The notes beneath the pieces were generated by a model that was given only the letters and a program-made list of their open reading frames with translations, was not told the origin of the DNA and searched no databases. This document shows positions 1 to 5,822 of a DNA stretch of 5,822 nucleotides, in pieces. A program made the position numbers and the translations under genes. This stretch comes from an uncultured Clostridium sp. (GTDB lineage Bacteria > Bacillota > Clostridia > Lachnospirales > Lachnospiraceae): the NCBI GenBank assembly GCA_905192625.1, contig CAJJLI010000166.1, forward strand, positions 1 to 5,822. The letters run 5' to 3'. How positions within the stretch are numbered: the first letter of the stretch is position 1; each line of letters starts with the position of its first letter.

Positions 1-40
1 GGGCGAAACTTCGTACTTAACTTATTTTTTTCATAAATTA

Positions 41-73
41 AGGGCTGTCCCTATTCTCTATAAGGTCAGCCCT
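41..73 (-). terminator. Probable intrinsic terminator after codY
   Basis: An inverted repeat begins 10 bases past the codY stop codon. AGGGCTG pairs with CAGCCCT (7 bp); after one A-A mismatch the stem continues as CCTTA with TAGGG (one G-T pair), leaving a loop of about 7 bases. On the minus strand the stem is followed by TTAATTTAT, which is T-rich but not a pure T run, so termination may be incomplete. The downstream gene lies outside the window. Confidence 0.6.
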
Positions 74-83
74 AACAAATCTA

Positions 84-851
84 TTATTGCATCTTTTTTA
101 GTTCATCAAATACAACATCATTCAATACTTTAATGTAGGTACCTTTCATTCCAGAAGATCTTGATTCAATAACTCCTGCGCTTTCAAACTTTCTTAATGC
201 ATTGACAATAACTGAACGAGTAATACCGACACGGTCTGCAATCTTGCTTGCTACTAAGATTCCTTCATTACCTTCTAATTCATCAAATATATGAGTAATA
301 GCCTCTAACTCGGAAAATGACAAGGTGCTGATGGCAGATCGAACAATATGTACTTTTCTATTCTCTTCTGCATTTTCTTCATTTACAGAACGCATCATTT
401 CCAAGCCCACTACTGTTGTACCATATTCACTTAAAATAATATCATCAATAGAATATTGTGTATCGCTTTTATATAAAAATAATGTTCCTAATCTTTCTCC
501 AGCGATATCAATTGGTGTAATTATTGCTTGATAATTATTTACTCCATCAAATTCAAACCCTAAAGTAGATAAATTAACATTCTCTTTCGTAGATAAAATA
601 TTTAACAAACGTTCATTCAAGATTGAATCAATATATCCACCAACACTATCTTTGATCAATTCATTAATTGGTGCAATATCGCTTCTGTTCTTAATTCCAA
701 GTACTTTACCTTTTTTACTAATAACTAAAATGTTACTTTCTAATATTTCGCTTAAAACAACGCAAATATCATTAAATACTACTTTGTGAGAATTATTATT
801 GTGGAGAAGCTTATTAATTTTTCTTGTTTTATCTAACAATTGTACACTCAT
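84..851 (-). CDS. codY: CodY, GTP-responsive global transcriptional regulator
   Basis: CodY is a cytoplasmic DNA-binding dimer. In Firmicutes it represses, and sometimes activates, amino-acid, nitrogen, motility and virulence genes when GTP and branched-chain amino acids are plentiful. The 255 residues match the usual length of about 259. The N-terminal opening (LLDKTRKINKLL), a GAF-like sensor domain (about 1-155, ending in GERLGTL and EYGTTVVGLEMM), a linker helix and a C-terminal winged helix-turn-helix are all present. The recognition region is nearly identical to that of B. subtilis CodY: ASKIADRVGITRSVIVNALR (201-220), then ESAGVIESRSSGMKGTYIKV. The effector region is not: where B. subtilis has the Arg-Met...Phe-Pro segment that contacts isoleucine, this protein has PINELIKDSVGGYID (61-75). 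The start follows a G-rich ribosome binding site. The gene has its own candidate promoter and is separated from topA by about 500 bases. Identity is certain; the effector response is not. Confidence 0.97.
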   Translation of the reverse strand: MSVQLLDKTRKINKLLHNNNSHKVVFNDICVVLSEILESNILVISKKGKVLGIKNRSDIAPINELIKDSVGGYIDSILNERLLNILSTKENVNLSTLGFEFDGVNNYQAIITPIDIAGERLGTLFLYKSDTQYSIDDIILSEYGTTVVGLEMMRSVNEENAEENRKVHIVRSAISTLSFSELEAITHIFDELEGNEGILVASKIADRVGITRSVIVNALRKFESAGVIESRSSGMKGTYIKVLNDVVFDELKKMQ

Positions 852-857
852 GCAAGA

Positions 858-863
858 CCCCCC
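858..863 (-). promoter_or_regulatory. Unusual all-G ribosome binding site of codY
   Basis: Six consecutive G residues lie 6 bases upstream of the codY ATG (GGGGGG-TCTTGC-ATG). The dprA and topA genes in this window use GGGAGG and AGAGGGGAG. The G run can still pair with the CCUCC of 16S rRNA through one G-U pair. It supports the assigned start and may give less than maximal initiation. Confidence 0.6.
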
Positions 864-877
864 GTGACCTATATCAT

Positions 878-916
878 TTGGCCGATAAATAACAACTATT
901 CGGCAATCGTTGCCAA
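878..916 (-). promoter_or_regulatory. Structured codY leader with competing stems
   Basis: On the minus strand GGCAA (914-910) can pair with TTGCC (906-902) across a 3-base loop. GCCGA (904-900) can pair with TCGGC (885-881). TTGGC (916-912) can pair with GCCAA (882-878). The first stem excludes the other two because the segments overlap. All lie between the candidate promoter and the ribosome binding site, so they would be in the 5' untranslated RNA. None covers the G-run ribosome binding site, and no known riboswitch is recognised. Stems of 5 bp are common by chance. Confidence 0.3.
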
Positions 917-932
917 TTAGACTACGATATCA

Positions 933-961
933 ATTTTAACATAGGTTTTTTGAAAAAACAA
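933..961 (-). promoter_or_regulatory. Candidate sigma-A promoter of codY
   Basis: On the minus strand TTGTTT (961-956) is separated by 17 bases from TAAAAT (938-933). The -10 hexamer matches TATAAT at five of six positions and carries the extended TGn element (TG at 941-940). The -35 box matches TTGACA at only three positions. Transcription would start near 926, giving a leader of about 75 bases before the codY ATG. This is the best promoter I find in the topA-codY gap. Confidence 0.5.
945..959. repeat. Perfect inverted repeat inside the codY promoter spacer
   Basis: GTTTTTT-G-AAAAAAC is a 15-bp repeat with 7-bp arms around a single central base. It lies between the -35 and -10 boxes of the candidate codY promoter. 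Read on the minus strand it has TTTTC-A-AAAAA, matching the published CodY consensus (AATTTTCWGAAAATT) at about 10 of 15 positions. It could be an operator, or simply an A/T tract. Confidence 0.4.
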
Positions 962-1234
962 TAGCTTTTTTGTTCTTTTGACACACATTTTGCATTTTTT
1001 ATAAACTGTTTTACAAATTTTTTTGATTTTTCTATACATTGAATCAATAAAACCACAATATTTAGTATGTCCAATGAATTCTATCACTATATTTACTATT
1101 TTCATGAAATAACAAAATATAATATAAATTAAAAAAATTAAGCTAATTCTATATCTGAATATTCATTATTTGTTTCAATAGTAGAAATTATACTTCATAA
1201 CTTCCTTTTTAACTATCCAACTCTCCATCGATAA

Positions 1235-1264
1235 GATCAGTAAATGAACAAACATTCACCGATC
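1235..1264 (-). other. 12-bp RNA hairpin downstream of topA
   Basis: On the minus strand GATCGGTGAATG (1264-1253) pairs with CATTTACTGATC (1246-1235) across the loop TTTGTT. All 12 positions pair in RNA, two of them as G-U. On the plus strand the same two positions would be A-C mismatches, so the structure favours RNA transcribed from topA towards codY. It is followed by TTATCG rather than a T run, so it is not a typical terminator. It might protect the topA 3' end or belong to a small RNA. Confidence 0.5.
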
Positions 1265-1272
1265 AAATCTCA

Positions 1273-1350
1273 TTAGTAGAGAAAACAATATTGACAGTTT
1301 ACACCACTGAAACATCGACAACCACGAACTTCACATATTGAATTAGCCAT
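1273..1350 (-). CDS. Cysteine-rich 25-residue ORF after topA (possible DUF1540-like remnant)
   Basis: The ORF starts 3 bases after the topA stop codon and encodes 25 residues with cysteines at 6, 11, 13, 19 and 22. The core ICEVRGCRCFSGVNC has the spacing C-x4-C-x7-C, which resembles my memory of the first half of DUF1540 domains, small cysteine-rich proteins common in Clostridia. It ends early at two stop codons, TAA and TGA. After a +1 shift following Cys19, the next frame reads NIVFSTNEI, a TGA, then SVNVCSFTDLIDGELDS and a stop at 1209; this could supply the fourth Cys and a C-x-F ending. The ribosome binding site is weak (AAAAGG inside the end of topA, about 14 bases away). It is either a real microprotein coupled to topA or a decayed gene. 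No function is assigned. Confidence 0.35.
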   Translation of the reverse strand: MANSICEVRGCRCFSGVNCQYCFLY

Positions 1351-1353
1351 TTT

Positions 1354-3429
1354 TTATTCTTCAACCTTTTTATTTTTTACGAAACCACAAGTTTCATCTA
1401 TACACACTAATTTTGAACCCTTTTCTAACAATACCTGATTACATTTTGGACAATGTTCCTCAGAAGGTTTCTGCCATGACATAAAATCACATTCTGGATT
1501 GTTTTCACATCCATAATATCTTCTACCTTTTTTTGTCTTGCGGATTACTAGATCTTTTCCACACTTCGGACAAGCAACGCCAATTTTCTCAAGATAAGGT
1601 TTTGTATTTCTACAATCAGGAAATCCAGGACATGCCAAGAATTTACCATGAGGCCCATATTTAATAACCATATTACGACCACATTCCTCACAGATTACAT
1701 CCGTAGTTTCATCTTCGATTGTTATCTGTTCTAATTGCTTTTCTGCCTCTTCCACTGCTTCTTCTAAATCTGGATAGAAATTGCTTACAACCGTTTTCCA
1801 ATGGACATTTCCGTCTTCTACCGCATCTAGCAATGCTTCTAAATTAACGGTAAAATTAACATCTACAATACTTGGAAATGCTTTCACCATGATTTGATTC
1901 ACCGCTTCACCAAGCTCTGTTACATAAAGATTTTTATTCTCTTTTATTACGTAACGTCTAGCAATAATCGTAGTAATTGTTGGAGCATAGGTACTTGGTC
2001 TTCCGATACCTAATTCTTCTAAAGTCTTAACCAATGATGCTTCTGTATAATGTGGTGGTGCTTGAGTAAAATGTTGACTTTTATTAACATCTTTTAATGA
2101 TAATTTTGTGTCTTCAGTTATTTTATTCATACCGCTGACTGAATTCTCTTCTTCTTCATCCGTACTCATATAAACCGCTCTAAAACCTTCAAATACAAGT
2201 CTTGAAGATGACACTGTAAAACGATAGCCATTTCCATCAATTTTCGCAGTTGTCGTTTCATACTTAGCTACTTGCATTCTACTTGCAACAAAACGTTTCC
2301 AAATGAGTTGATATAAACGGAACAAATCCCTACTTAAATCTTCTTTCAACACAACTGGCGTTAATTCCACATAGGTTGGACGAATTGCCTCATGTGCGTC
2401 TTGAATCTTTTTACCTGTTGATTTATTAACATCTTGAGTTGTTACAAATTCTTCTCCATACGTGCTTTTTACAAATTCTCTTGCTGCCAAATCTGCTTCT
2501 TCCGATACACGTGTAGAATCTGTACGTAGGTACGAAATCAAACCCACTGTTCCATGACCTTTAACATCAACCCCTTCATAAAGTTGCTGTGCTAAACGCA
2601 TCGTTTTTTGCGTAGAATAATTCAATGCTTTCGCAGCCTCTTGTTGAAGTGTACTCGTTGTAAATGGGAGTGGAGCTTTTTTCTGACGTTCACCACGTTT
2701 AATTTCGGTAATTTTATATTCAGCATTTTCTAATTCCATAAGAACTTTATTCATTTCTTCTTCGGAACGGATTTCCATCTTTTGCTTTCCTTTGCCATAA
2801 AACTTTGCTGTCAAAGGCTTTTTCTCATTAGGTAATAAAAAATCTGCTTCTAAATTCCAATATTCTTGCGGTACAAAAGCATAAATTTCAGCTTCTCGAT
2901 CACAGATAATACGTAATGCTACCGATTGAACACGTCCTGCACTTAACCCACGTTTTACTTTGGCCCATAACAATGGACTTATTCGGTAACCAACCATACG
3001 ATCAAGCATTCTTCTTGCTTGCTGTGAGTCCACAAGGTTCATATCAATTTCCCTTGCTTCTTTTATTGAATTTTTAACTGCACTTTTTGTTATTTCATTA
3101 AATGTAATTCGACTTGAACTTTTTTCATCTAACTTTAAGGTTTGAGATAGATGCCATGAAATAGCTTCTCCCTCACGGTCAGGGTCAGTCGCAAGAAAAA
3201 CTTTATCCGCTTTTTTCACTTCTTTTCTCAATTTTGCAAGCAAATCACCTTTACCACGGATGGTGATATATTTTGGTTCAAAACCATGCTCTACATCTAT
3301 TCCCATTTGGCTCTTTGGCAAATCTCTTACATGACCGTTTGAAGCCATTACTTCGTAGTTCGCTCCTAAAAATTTCTTTATCGTTTTCGCTTTTGCAGGT
3401 GACTCCACAATCACTAAATATTTTGGCAT
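1354..3429 (-). CDS. topA: DNA topoisomerase I (type IA)
   Basis: TopA relaxes negatively supercoiled DNA behind RNA and DNA polymerases by cutting one strand through a 5'-phosphotyrosine bond and passing the other through. At 691 residues it has the length usual for Bacillota TopA. The Toprim domain opens with YLVIVESPAKAKTI (Glu9) and carries the metal-binding TDPDREGEA motif (Asp82, Asp84, Glu86). The active-site segment GLISYLRTDSTRVS places the catalytic Tyr at 300 and the assisting Arg at 302. HEAIRPT (346-352) and the LGIGRPSTYAPTI segment (473-485) are also typical. Three C-terminal zinc ribbons are intact: Cys580/583/600/606, Cys620/623/641/647 and Cys660/663/676/681. The start is backed by AGAGGGGAG 7 bases upstream. 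It lies about 160 bases after dprA and probably shares its transcript, though an own promoter cannot be excluded. Complete, with no missing key residue. Confidence 0.98.
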   Translation of the reverse strand: MPKYLVIVESPAKAKTIKKFLGANYEVMASNGHVRDLPKSQMGIDVEHGFEPKYITIRGKGDLLAKLRKEVKKADKVFLATDPDREGEAISWHLSQTLKLDEKSSSRITFNEITKSAVKNSIKEAREIDMNLVDSQQARRMLDRMVGYRISPLLWAKVKRGLSAGRVQSVALRIICDREAEIYAFVPQEYWNLEADFLLPNEKKPLTAKFYGKGKQKMEIRSEEEMNKVLMELENAEYKITEIKRGERQKKAPLPFTTSTLQQEAAKALNYSTQKTMRLAQQLYEGVDVKGHGTVGLISYLRTDSTRVSEEADLAAREFVKSTYGEEFVTTQDVNKSTGKKIQDAHEAIRPTYVELTPVVLKEDLSRDLFRLYQLIWKRFVASRMQVAKYETTTAKIDGNGYRFTVSSSRLVFEGFRAVYMSTDEEEENSVSGMNKITEDTKLSLKDVNKSQHFTQAPPHYTEASLVKTLEELGIGRPSTYAPTITTIIARRYVIKENKNLYVTELGEAVNQIMVKAFPSIVDVNFTVNLEALLDAVEDGNVHWKTVVSNFYPDLEEAVEEAEKQLEQITIEDETTDVICEECGRNMVIKYGPHGKFLACPGFPDCRNTKPYLEKIGVACPKCGKDLVIRKTKKGRRYYGCENNPECDFMSWQKPSEEHCPKCNQVLLEKGSKLVCIDETCGFVKNKKVEE

Positions 3430-3589
3430 AGTTTAGCTCCCCTCTTCCTATTTATCTAAAACAACAGTACATCTATATTTTATCTGTACTAGTCTAAAAG
3501 ACGGTATAATTCAAAAAAAGAACGAAACATTTCATTTTTATGTATCGAAACTATGAAGATAGAATGATTTTCATACCTGTATACCATAC
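3430..3589 (-). promoter_or_regulatory. dprA-topA spacer with topA leader and small inverted repeat
   Basis: The spacer ends in the strong topA ribosome binding site AGAGGGGAG (3445-3437). A short inverted repeat, GTCT-3-AGAC (3492-3502), lies about 65 bases before the topA start. Possible -10-like hexamers exist (such as TAAAAT at about 3479-3484), but none has a good -35 box at 16-18 bases. TATGAA/TTCATA arms (3552-3575) form only an A/T-rich stem without a T run, so no dprA terminator is evident. A topA promoter here is possible but not shown. Confidence 0.3.
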
Positions 3590-4765
3590 TTATTCCATAT
3601 TTCGAACATAATAATTACTAATCCACTGTGTTATTAAATTCTTTAATTCTAAAGACATCAGCGAGACCGTCAACTGTTGATAAGTTAAGTTCGTCTCGGA
3701 TAATAGAATTTCCAAATGTTTCGGTTCTAAACTCAACCTATCATATACTATTTTCTCTTCTCTTTCAAGTATTATCTTACAATTTTTTATAACTTCAAGA
3801 TTATTTTTATTATTTTCACCCTTTTTCTTAGTTGTCGGGTTATACATTTTCTTACAAGACTTCATTGTTTTTTCATTTGGTAAATCATATTTTAGGTTTA
3901 TTTCAACTAAAATATCTTCCACATTTCTAATCAGTTTCGCACCACTTTGAATCAAACGATTGCACCCGCATGATAATGAATCTCCGATACGACCAGGAAT
4001 TGCAAATATATCTTTTCCTTGTTCTAAGCCTCGATCAACAGTAATATAAGTCCCACTACTTTCTCTTGCTTCTACAACCAATATTGCATCACATAAACCG
4101 GCGATGATACGATTTCTCATAGGAAAATGAAACGGTAAGGGAGGCGTTCCTACTGGATACTCACTCAGAATTCCCCCTGTGCTTAAAATCGCTTCATACA
4201 ACCGTTTGTTTTCACTTGGATAACAGTTGTCTACGCCACACCCAATGACTCCATATGTTTCTCCACCGCCATCAAGCGCTCCTTGATGTGCAAAACTATC
4301 AATTCCTCGTGCTAGGCCACTTATTACTTGTACTTGATGCTTCGCAAGTTCTTTTGATAAATGTAGTGCTATTTCCTTTCCATAGTTTGTACAGTTACGT
4401 GCTCCAATCACTGCTATACTTGGTTTATGACTCTCTGGTAATTTCCCCTTATAATATAGAAAGAACGGTGCATCATAAATGTATCTTAAGCTCGATGGAA
4501 ACTCGTCATCTTCTTTTGTAACAAAATATATGTCCTTCTCTCGTAATTTATTATATTGTTCTATTAATTTATCCATATTTTTATTTTTTAGTAAGTTACT
4601 CACTTGCTGCTTCGTTATTCCATCCACGTTTCTCAATTCTTCTTCTGAGGTGTAAAATATCTTTTCTATTGAGCCAAAGTAATCATATAACTTTTCTATG
4701 CTTTTTATTCCAATCTCAGGAACCTGAGAGATCCAAAACCAATACATTTGATTTGTCATTTCCAT
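3590..4765 (-). CDS. dprA: DNA processing protein DprA (Smf)
   Basis: DprA binds single-stranded DNA taken up during transformation and loads RecA on it; many non-competent bacteria keep it. The 391 residues contain an N-terminal SAM/helix-hairpin-like region (about 10-65), the Rossmann-like DNA-binding domain and a C-terminal winged helix (about 335-388). The Rossmann domain shows GARNCTNYG (121-129), SGLARGIDSFAHQGAL (149-164), GCGVDNCYPSEN (175-186), FPMRNRIIAGL (214-224) and the ESSGTYITVDRGLEQGKD stretch (235-252) leading into IFAIPG, then GCNRLIQSGA (267-276). A lysine- and asparagine-rich linker (about 295-325) joins the two folded domains and looks disordered. The first Met is preferred over Met3 because GGGAGG sits 7 bases before it. 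The start overlaps the comM stop by one base (TAATG), which indicates one operon and translational coupling. Confidence 0.96.
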   Translation of the reverse strand: MEMTNQMYWFWISQVPEIGIKSIEKLYDYFGSIEKIFYTSEEELRNVDGITKQQVSNLLKNKNMDKLIEQYNKLREKDIYFVTKEDDEFPSSLRYIYDAPFFLYYKGKLPESHKPSIAVIGARNCTNYGKEIALHLSKELAKHQVQVISGLARGIDSFAHQGALDGGGETYGVIGCGVDNCYPSENKRLYEAILSTGGILSEYPVGTPPLPFHFPMRNRIIAGLCDAILVVEARESSGTYITVDRGLEQGKDIFAIPGRIGDSLSCGCNRLIQSGAKLIRNVEDILVEINLKYDLPNEKTMKSCKKMYNPTTKKKGENNKNNLEVIKNCKIILEREEKIVYDRLSLEPKHLEILLSETNLTYQQLTVSLMSLELKNLITQWISNYYVRNME

Positions 4766-5822
4766 TATACTTCCTCCCAGAACTTTTTATCCATGCTACG
4801 ATAAATAATTGCTTCACAAAGATGTCTTTCTTTAATATCCTCTGATTCGTCCAAATCCGCAATTGTACGAGCTACTTTTAAGATTCTATGATAAGCTCTT
4901 GCACTTAAATTCATCTTTGCAAATGCCTCTTCTAACATATGCGTTTCATTTTTCCCTAGTTTACAATATTTTAATATCGTTTTTGGCCCAAGAGAGGAGT
5001 TAAAGAGAATATCCGTCCCTTGATATCGTTCTAATTGAATCTTTCTTGCATTTAAAATGCGTTGTCGTATCTCCATTGAACTCTCACTTTTTTTGTTTTG
5101 TTTTAAATCTTTATAATCTACTTGCAACATTTCCATGCATATATCGATACGATCCAGTAATGGTCTTGAAATTTTATTTAGATACTTCTTTACCTGTGGT
5201 ATCGAACAGTTACACTTATTTCTATCTGGAAAATACCCACACAAGCAAGGATTCATGGCTGCAACCAGCATAAAATTCGCGGGATACGTATATGTCGCAT
5301 TCAACCGATTAATCGTTATACACTTTTCTTCTAATGGTTGTCGTAACACTTCTAACGTTCCTCGATGAAATTCAGGAAGTTCATCGAGAAATAGCACACC
5401 ATGAGAAGCCATCGTTATTTCACCAGGTTTAGCAAATCTACCTCCTCCGATGAGTGCAACACTTGTGCTTGAATGATGCGGTGAACGAAATGGACGCTCG
5501 ACTACCAATGCCTGGTTATTTTTTAGTTTTCCTGCAATGCTGTAGATCTTCGTGAGTTCTAAGCTCTCATCAAAGGACAATTCAGGCATGATACTAGGAA
5601 TACGTTTTGCTAGCATAGTCTTTCCTGAGCCTGGAGTGCCAATCAACAATGCGTTATGCTGCCCAGCTACAGCAATTTCAATTGCTCGTTTGGCAGATTC
5701 TTGTCCGATTATTTCTGAAAAATCTGGTGAATTATCTAATTTATAATATTCTTGTAACATTTCACCAATGTCGATAAACTCTTCATCCATCATCGTCGTA
5801 CCATTTAAAAAACTTATTACTT
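4765..5822 (-). CDS. comM: ComM/YifB family AAA+ ATPase (Mg-chelatase-like), 5' end missing
   Basis: ComM is a hexameric AAA+ helicase that drives branch migration during natural transformation in Gram-negative species; Firmicutes homologues are usually annotated as YifB or Mg chelatase-related, although they are not chelatases. The reading frame is open to the window edge. Upstream of the double Met at 5788-5793 it continues as VISFLNGTT, typical of the inside of a YifB protein, so this Met is not the start. The 351 residues seen lack the N-terminal domain of roughly 160 residues (family length about 510). Counting from the double Met, visible motifs are Walker A GTPGSGKT (52-59), RPFRSPHHSSTSVALIGGG (100-118), Walker B VLFLDELPEF (133-142), the zinc-binding-like NPCLCGYFPDRNKCNCS (181-197), RPLLDRIDI (210-218) and a sensor-2-like SARAYHRILKVARTIADL (297-314). 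Where many relatives have Gly before PLLDRID, this protein has Arg210. It overlaps dprA by one base. Confidence 0.95.
   Translation of the reverse strand, partial: VISFLNGTTMMDEEFIDIGEMLQEYYKLDNSPDFSEIIGQESAKRAIEIAVAGQHNALLIGTPGSGKTMLAKRIPSIMPELSFDESLELTKIYSIAGKLKNNQALVVERPFRSPHHSSTSVALIGGGRFAKPGEITMASHGVLFLDELPEFHRGTLEVLRQPLEEKCITINRLNATYTYPANFMLVAAMNPCLCGYFPDRNKCNCSIPQVKKYLNKISRPLLDRIDICMEMLQVDYKDLKQNKKSESSMEIRQRILNARKIQLERYQGTDILFNSSLGPKTILKYCKLGKNETHMLEEAFAKMNLSARAYHRILKVARTIADLDESEDIKERHLCEAIIYRSMDKKFWEEV
4773..4778 (-). promoter_or_regulatory. Ribosome binding site of dprA inside the end of comM
   Basis: GGGAGG on the minus strand lies within the last codons of comM, 7 bases before the first ATG of dprA. 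The next in-frame ATG is two codons further, at a poorer distance (13 bases), so this site decides the start. Together with the TAATG stop/start overlap it supports re-initiation by ribosomes finishing comM. Confidence 0.85.

Larger units (their letters stand above)
852..1353. other. AT-rich gap of about 500 bases between topA and codY
   Basis: From the topA side this gap contains a 25-codon cysteine-rich ORF, an RNA hairpin, roughly 270 bases of AT-rich sequence with nothing I can identify (about 962-1234), the candidate codY promoter and the codY leader. No strong intrinsic terminator for topA is visible. The nearest candidate is a T-rich tract on the minus strand at about 1131-1140, preceded only by an A/T stem. 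Readthrough from topA into codY is therefore possible alongside the separate promoter. Confidence 0.6.

Noticed and set aside
325..531. Plus-strand open frames within codY, dprA and comM
   Set aside because: They lie opposite well-conserved genes, have no ribosome binding sites and give no recognisable domains.
881..888. Plus-strand GCCGATAA resembling a sigma-D (flagellar) -10 box
   Set aside because: There is no TAAA-like -35 box at the right distance and no gene on the plus strand. The segment is better explained as an arm of a codY leader stem.
917..1105. 62-codon lysine-rich minus-strand ORF between topA and codY
   Set aside because: It has no ribosome binding site, its composition is that of random AT-rich DNA, it runs through the best codY promoter, and it resembles no family I know.
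1098..1110. ATTTTCATGAAAT, containing the palindrome TTTCATGAAA, as a CodY box
   Set aside because: The centre has two bases instead of one, and alignment to the CodY consensus leaves about four or five mismatches. It is also about 140 bases upstream of the likely promoter.
1176..1256. 26-codon minus-strand ORF starting near 1256 with a hydrophobic beginning
   Set aside because: It has no well-spaced ribosome binding site, overlaps the RNA hairpin, and nothing supports translation; length and composition are expected by chance.
3552..3575. TATGAA/TTCATA inverted repeat after dprA as a terminator
   Set aside because: The stem is only 6 bp and A/T-rich, has a 12-base loop, and no T run follows on the minus strand.
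1..5822. Mobile element, CRISPR array, toxin-antitoxin or defence system
   Set aside because: No direct-repeat array, transposase, integrase, attachment site or small gene pair is visible. All recognised genes are conserved core genes in an expected order.

Overview
All recognised genes in this window lie on the minus strand. The gene set and the AT-rich sequence point to a low-GC Gram-positive bacterium of the class Clostridia. The style of the ComM and DprA proteins and a shortened, divergent CodY suggest a member of the Lachnospiraceae; this is inferred from protein features, not from a database search. In transcription order (right to left) the genes are comM/yifB (5' end outside the window), dprA, topA and codY. 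In Bacillus subtilis the related block is dprA(smf)-topA-trmFO(gid)-codV-clpQ-clpY-codY-flgB. Here codY follows topA directly, as in other Clostridia.

Region by region. Positions 4765-5822 hold the C-terminal two thirds of the AAA+ ATPase ComM, open to the window edge. The comM stop and the dprA start share one base (TAATG), so the two are almost certainly co-transcribed and translationally coupled. dprA (3590-4765) is full length. A spacer of about 160 bases (3430-3589) follows, with a strong ribosome binding site for topA but no convincing promoter or terminator. topA (1354-3429) is a complete type IA DNA topoisomerase I with three zinc ribbons.

A gap of about 500 bases (852-1353) separates topA from codY and is the least ordinary part of the window. 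From the topA side it holds: a 25-codon cysteine-rich ORF starting 3 bases after the topA stop, possibly the remains of a DUF1540-like gene; a 12-bp RNA hairpin that pairs fully only on the minus strand because of two G-U pairs; about 270 bases of AT-rich sequence with nothing identifiable; a good candidate codY promoter with an extended -10 box and a perfect 15-bp inverted repeat in its spacer; and a short leader with competing small stems and an all-G Shine-Dalgarno sequence. codY (84-851) is followed within 10 bases by a probable terminator hairpin.

Functionally, ComM (branch-migration helicase) and DprA (RecA loader on single-stranded DNA) both act on incoming DNA in natural transformation and recombination. 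TopA relaxes negative supercoils. CodY is the global GTP/branched-chain amino acid-responsive regulator. I see no mobile element, CRISPR array, rRNA or tRNA, and no new defence or biosynthetic system. The window is mostly conserved housekeeping; the interest lies in the topA-codY gap and in the CodY effector domain.
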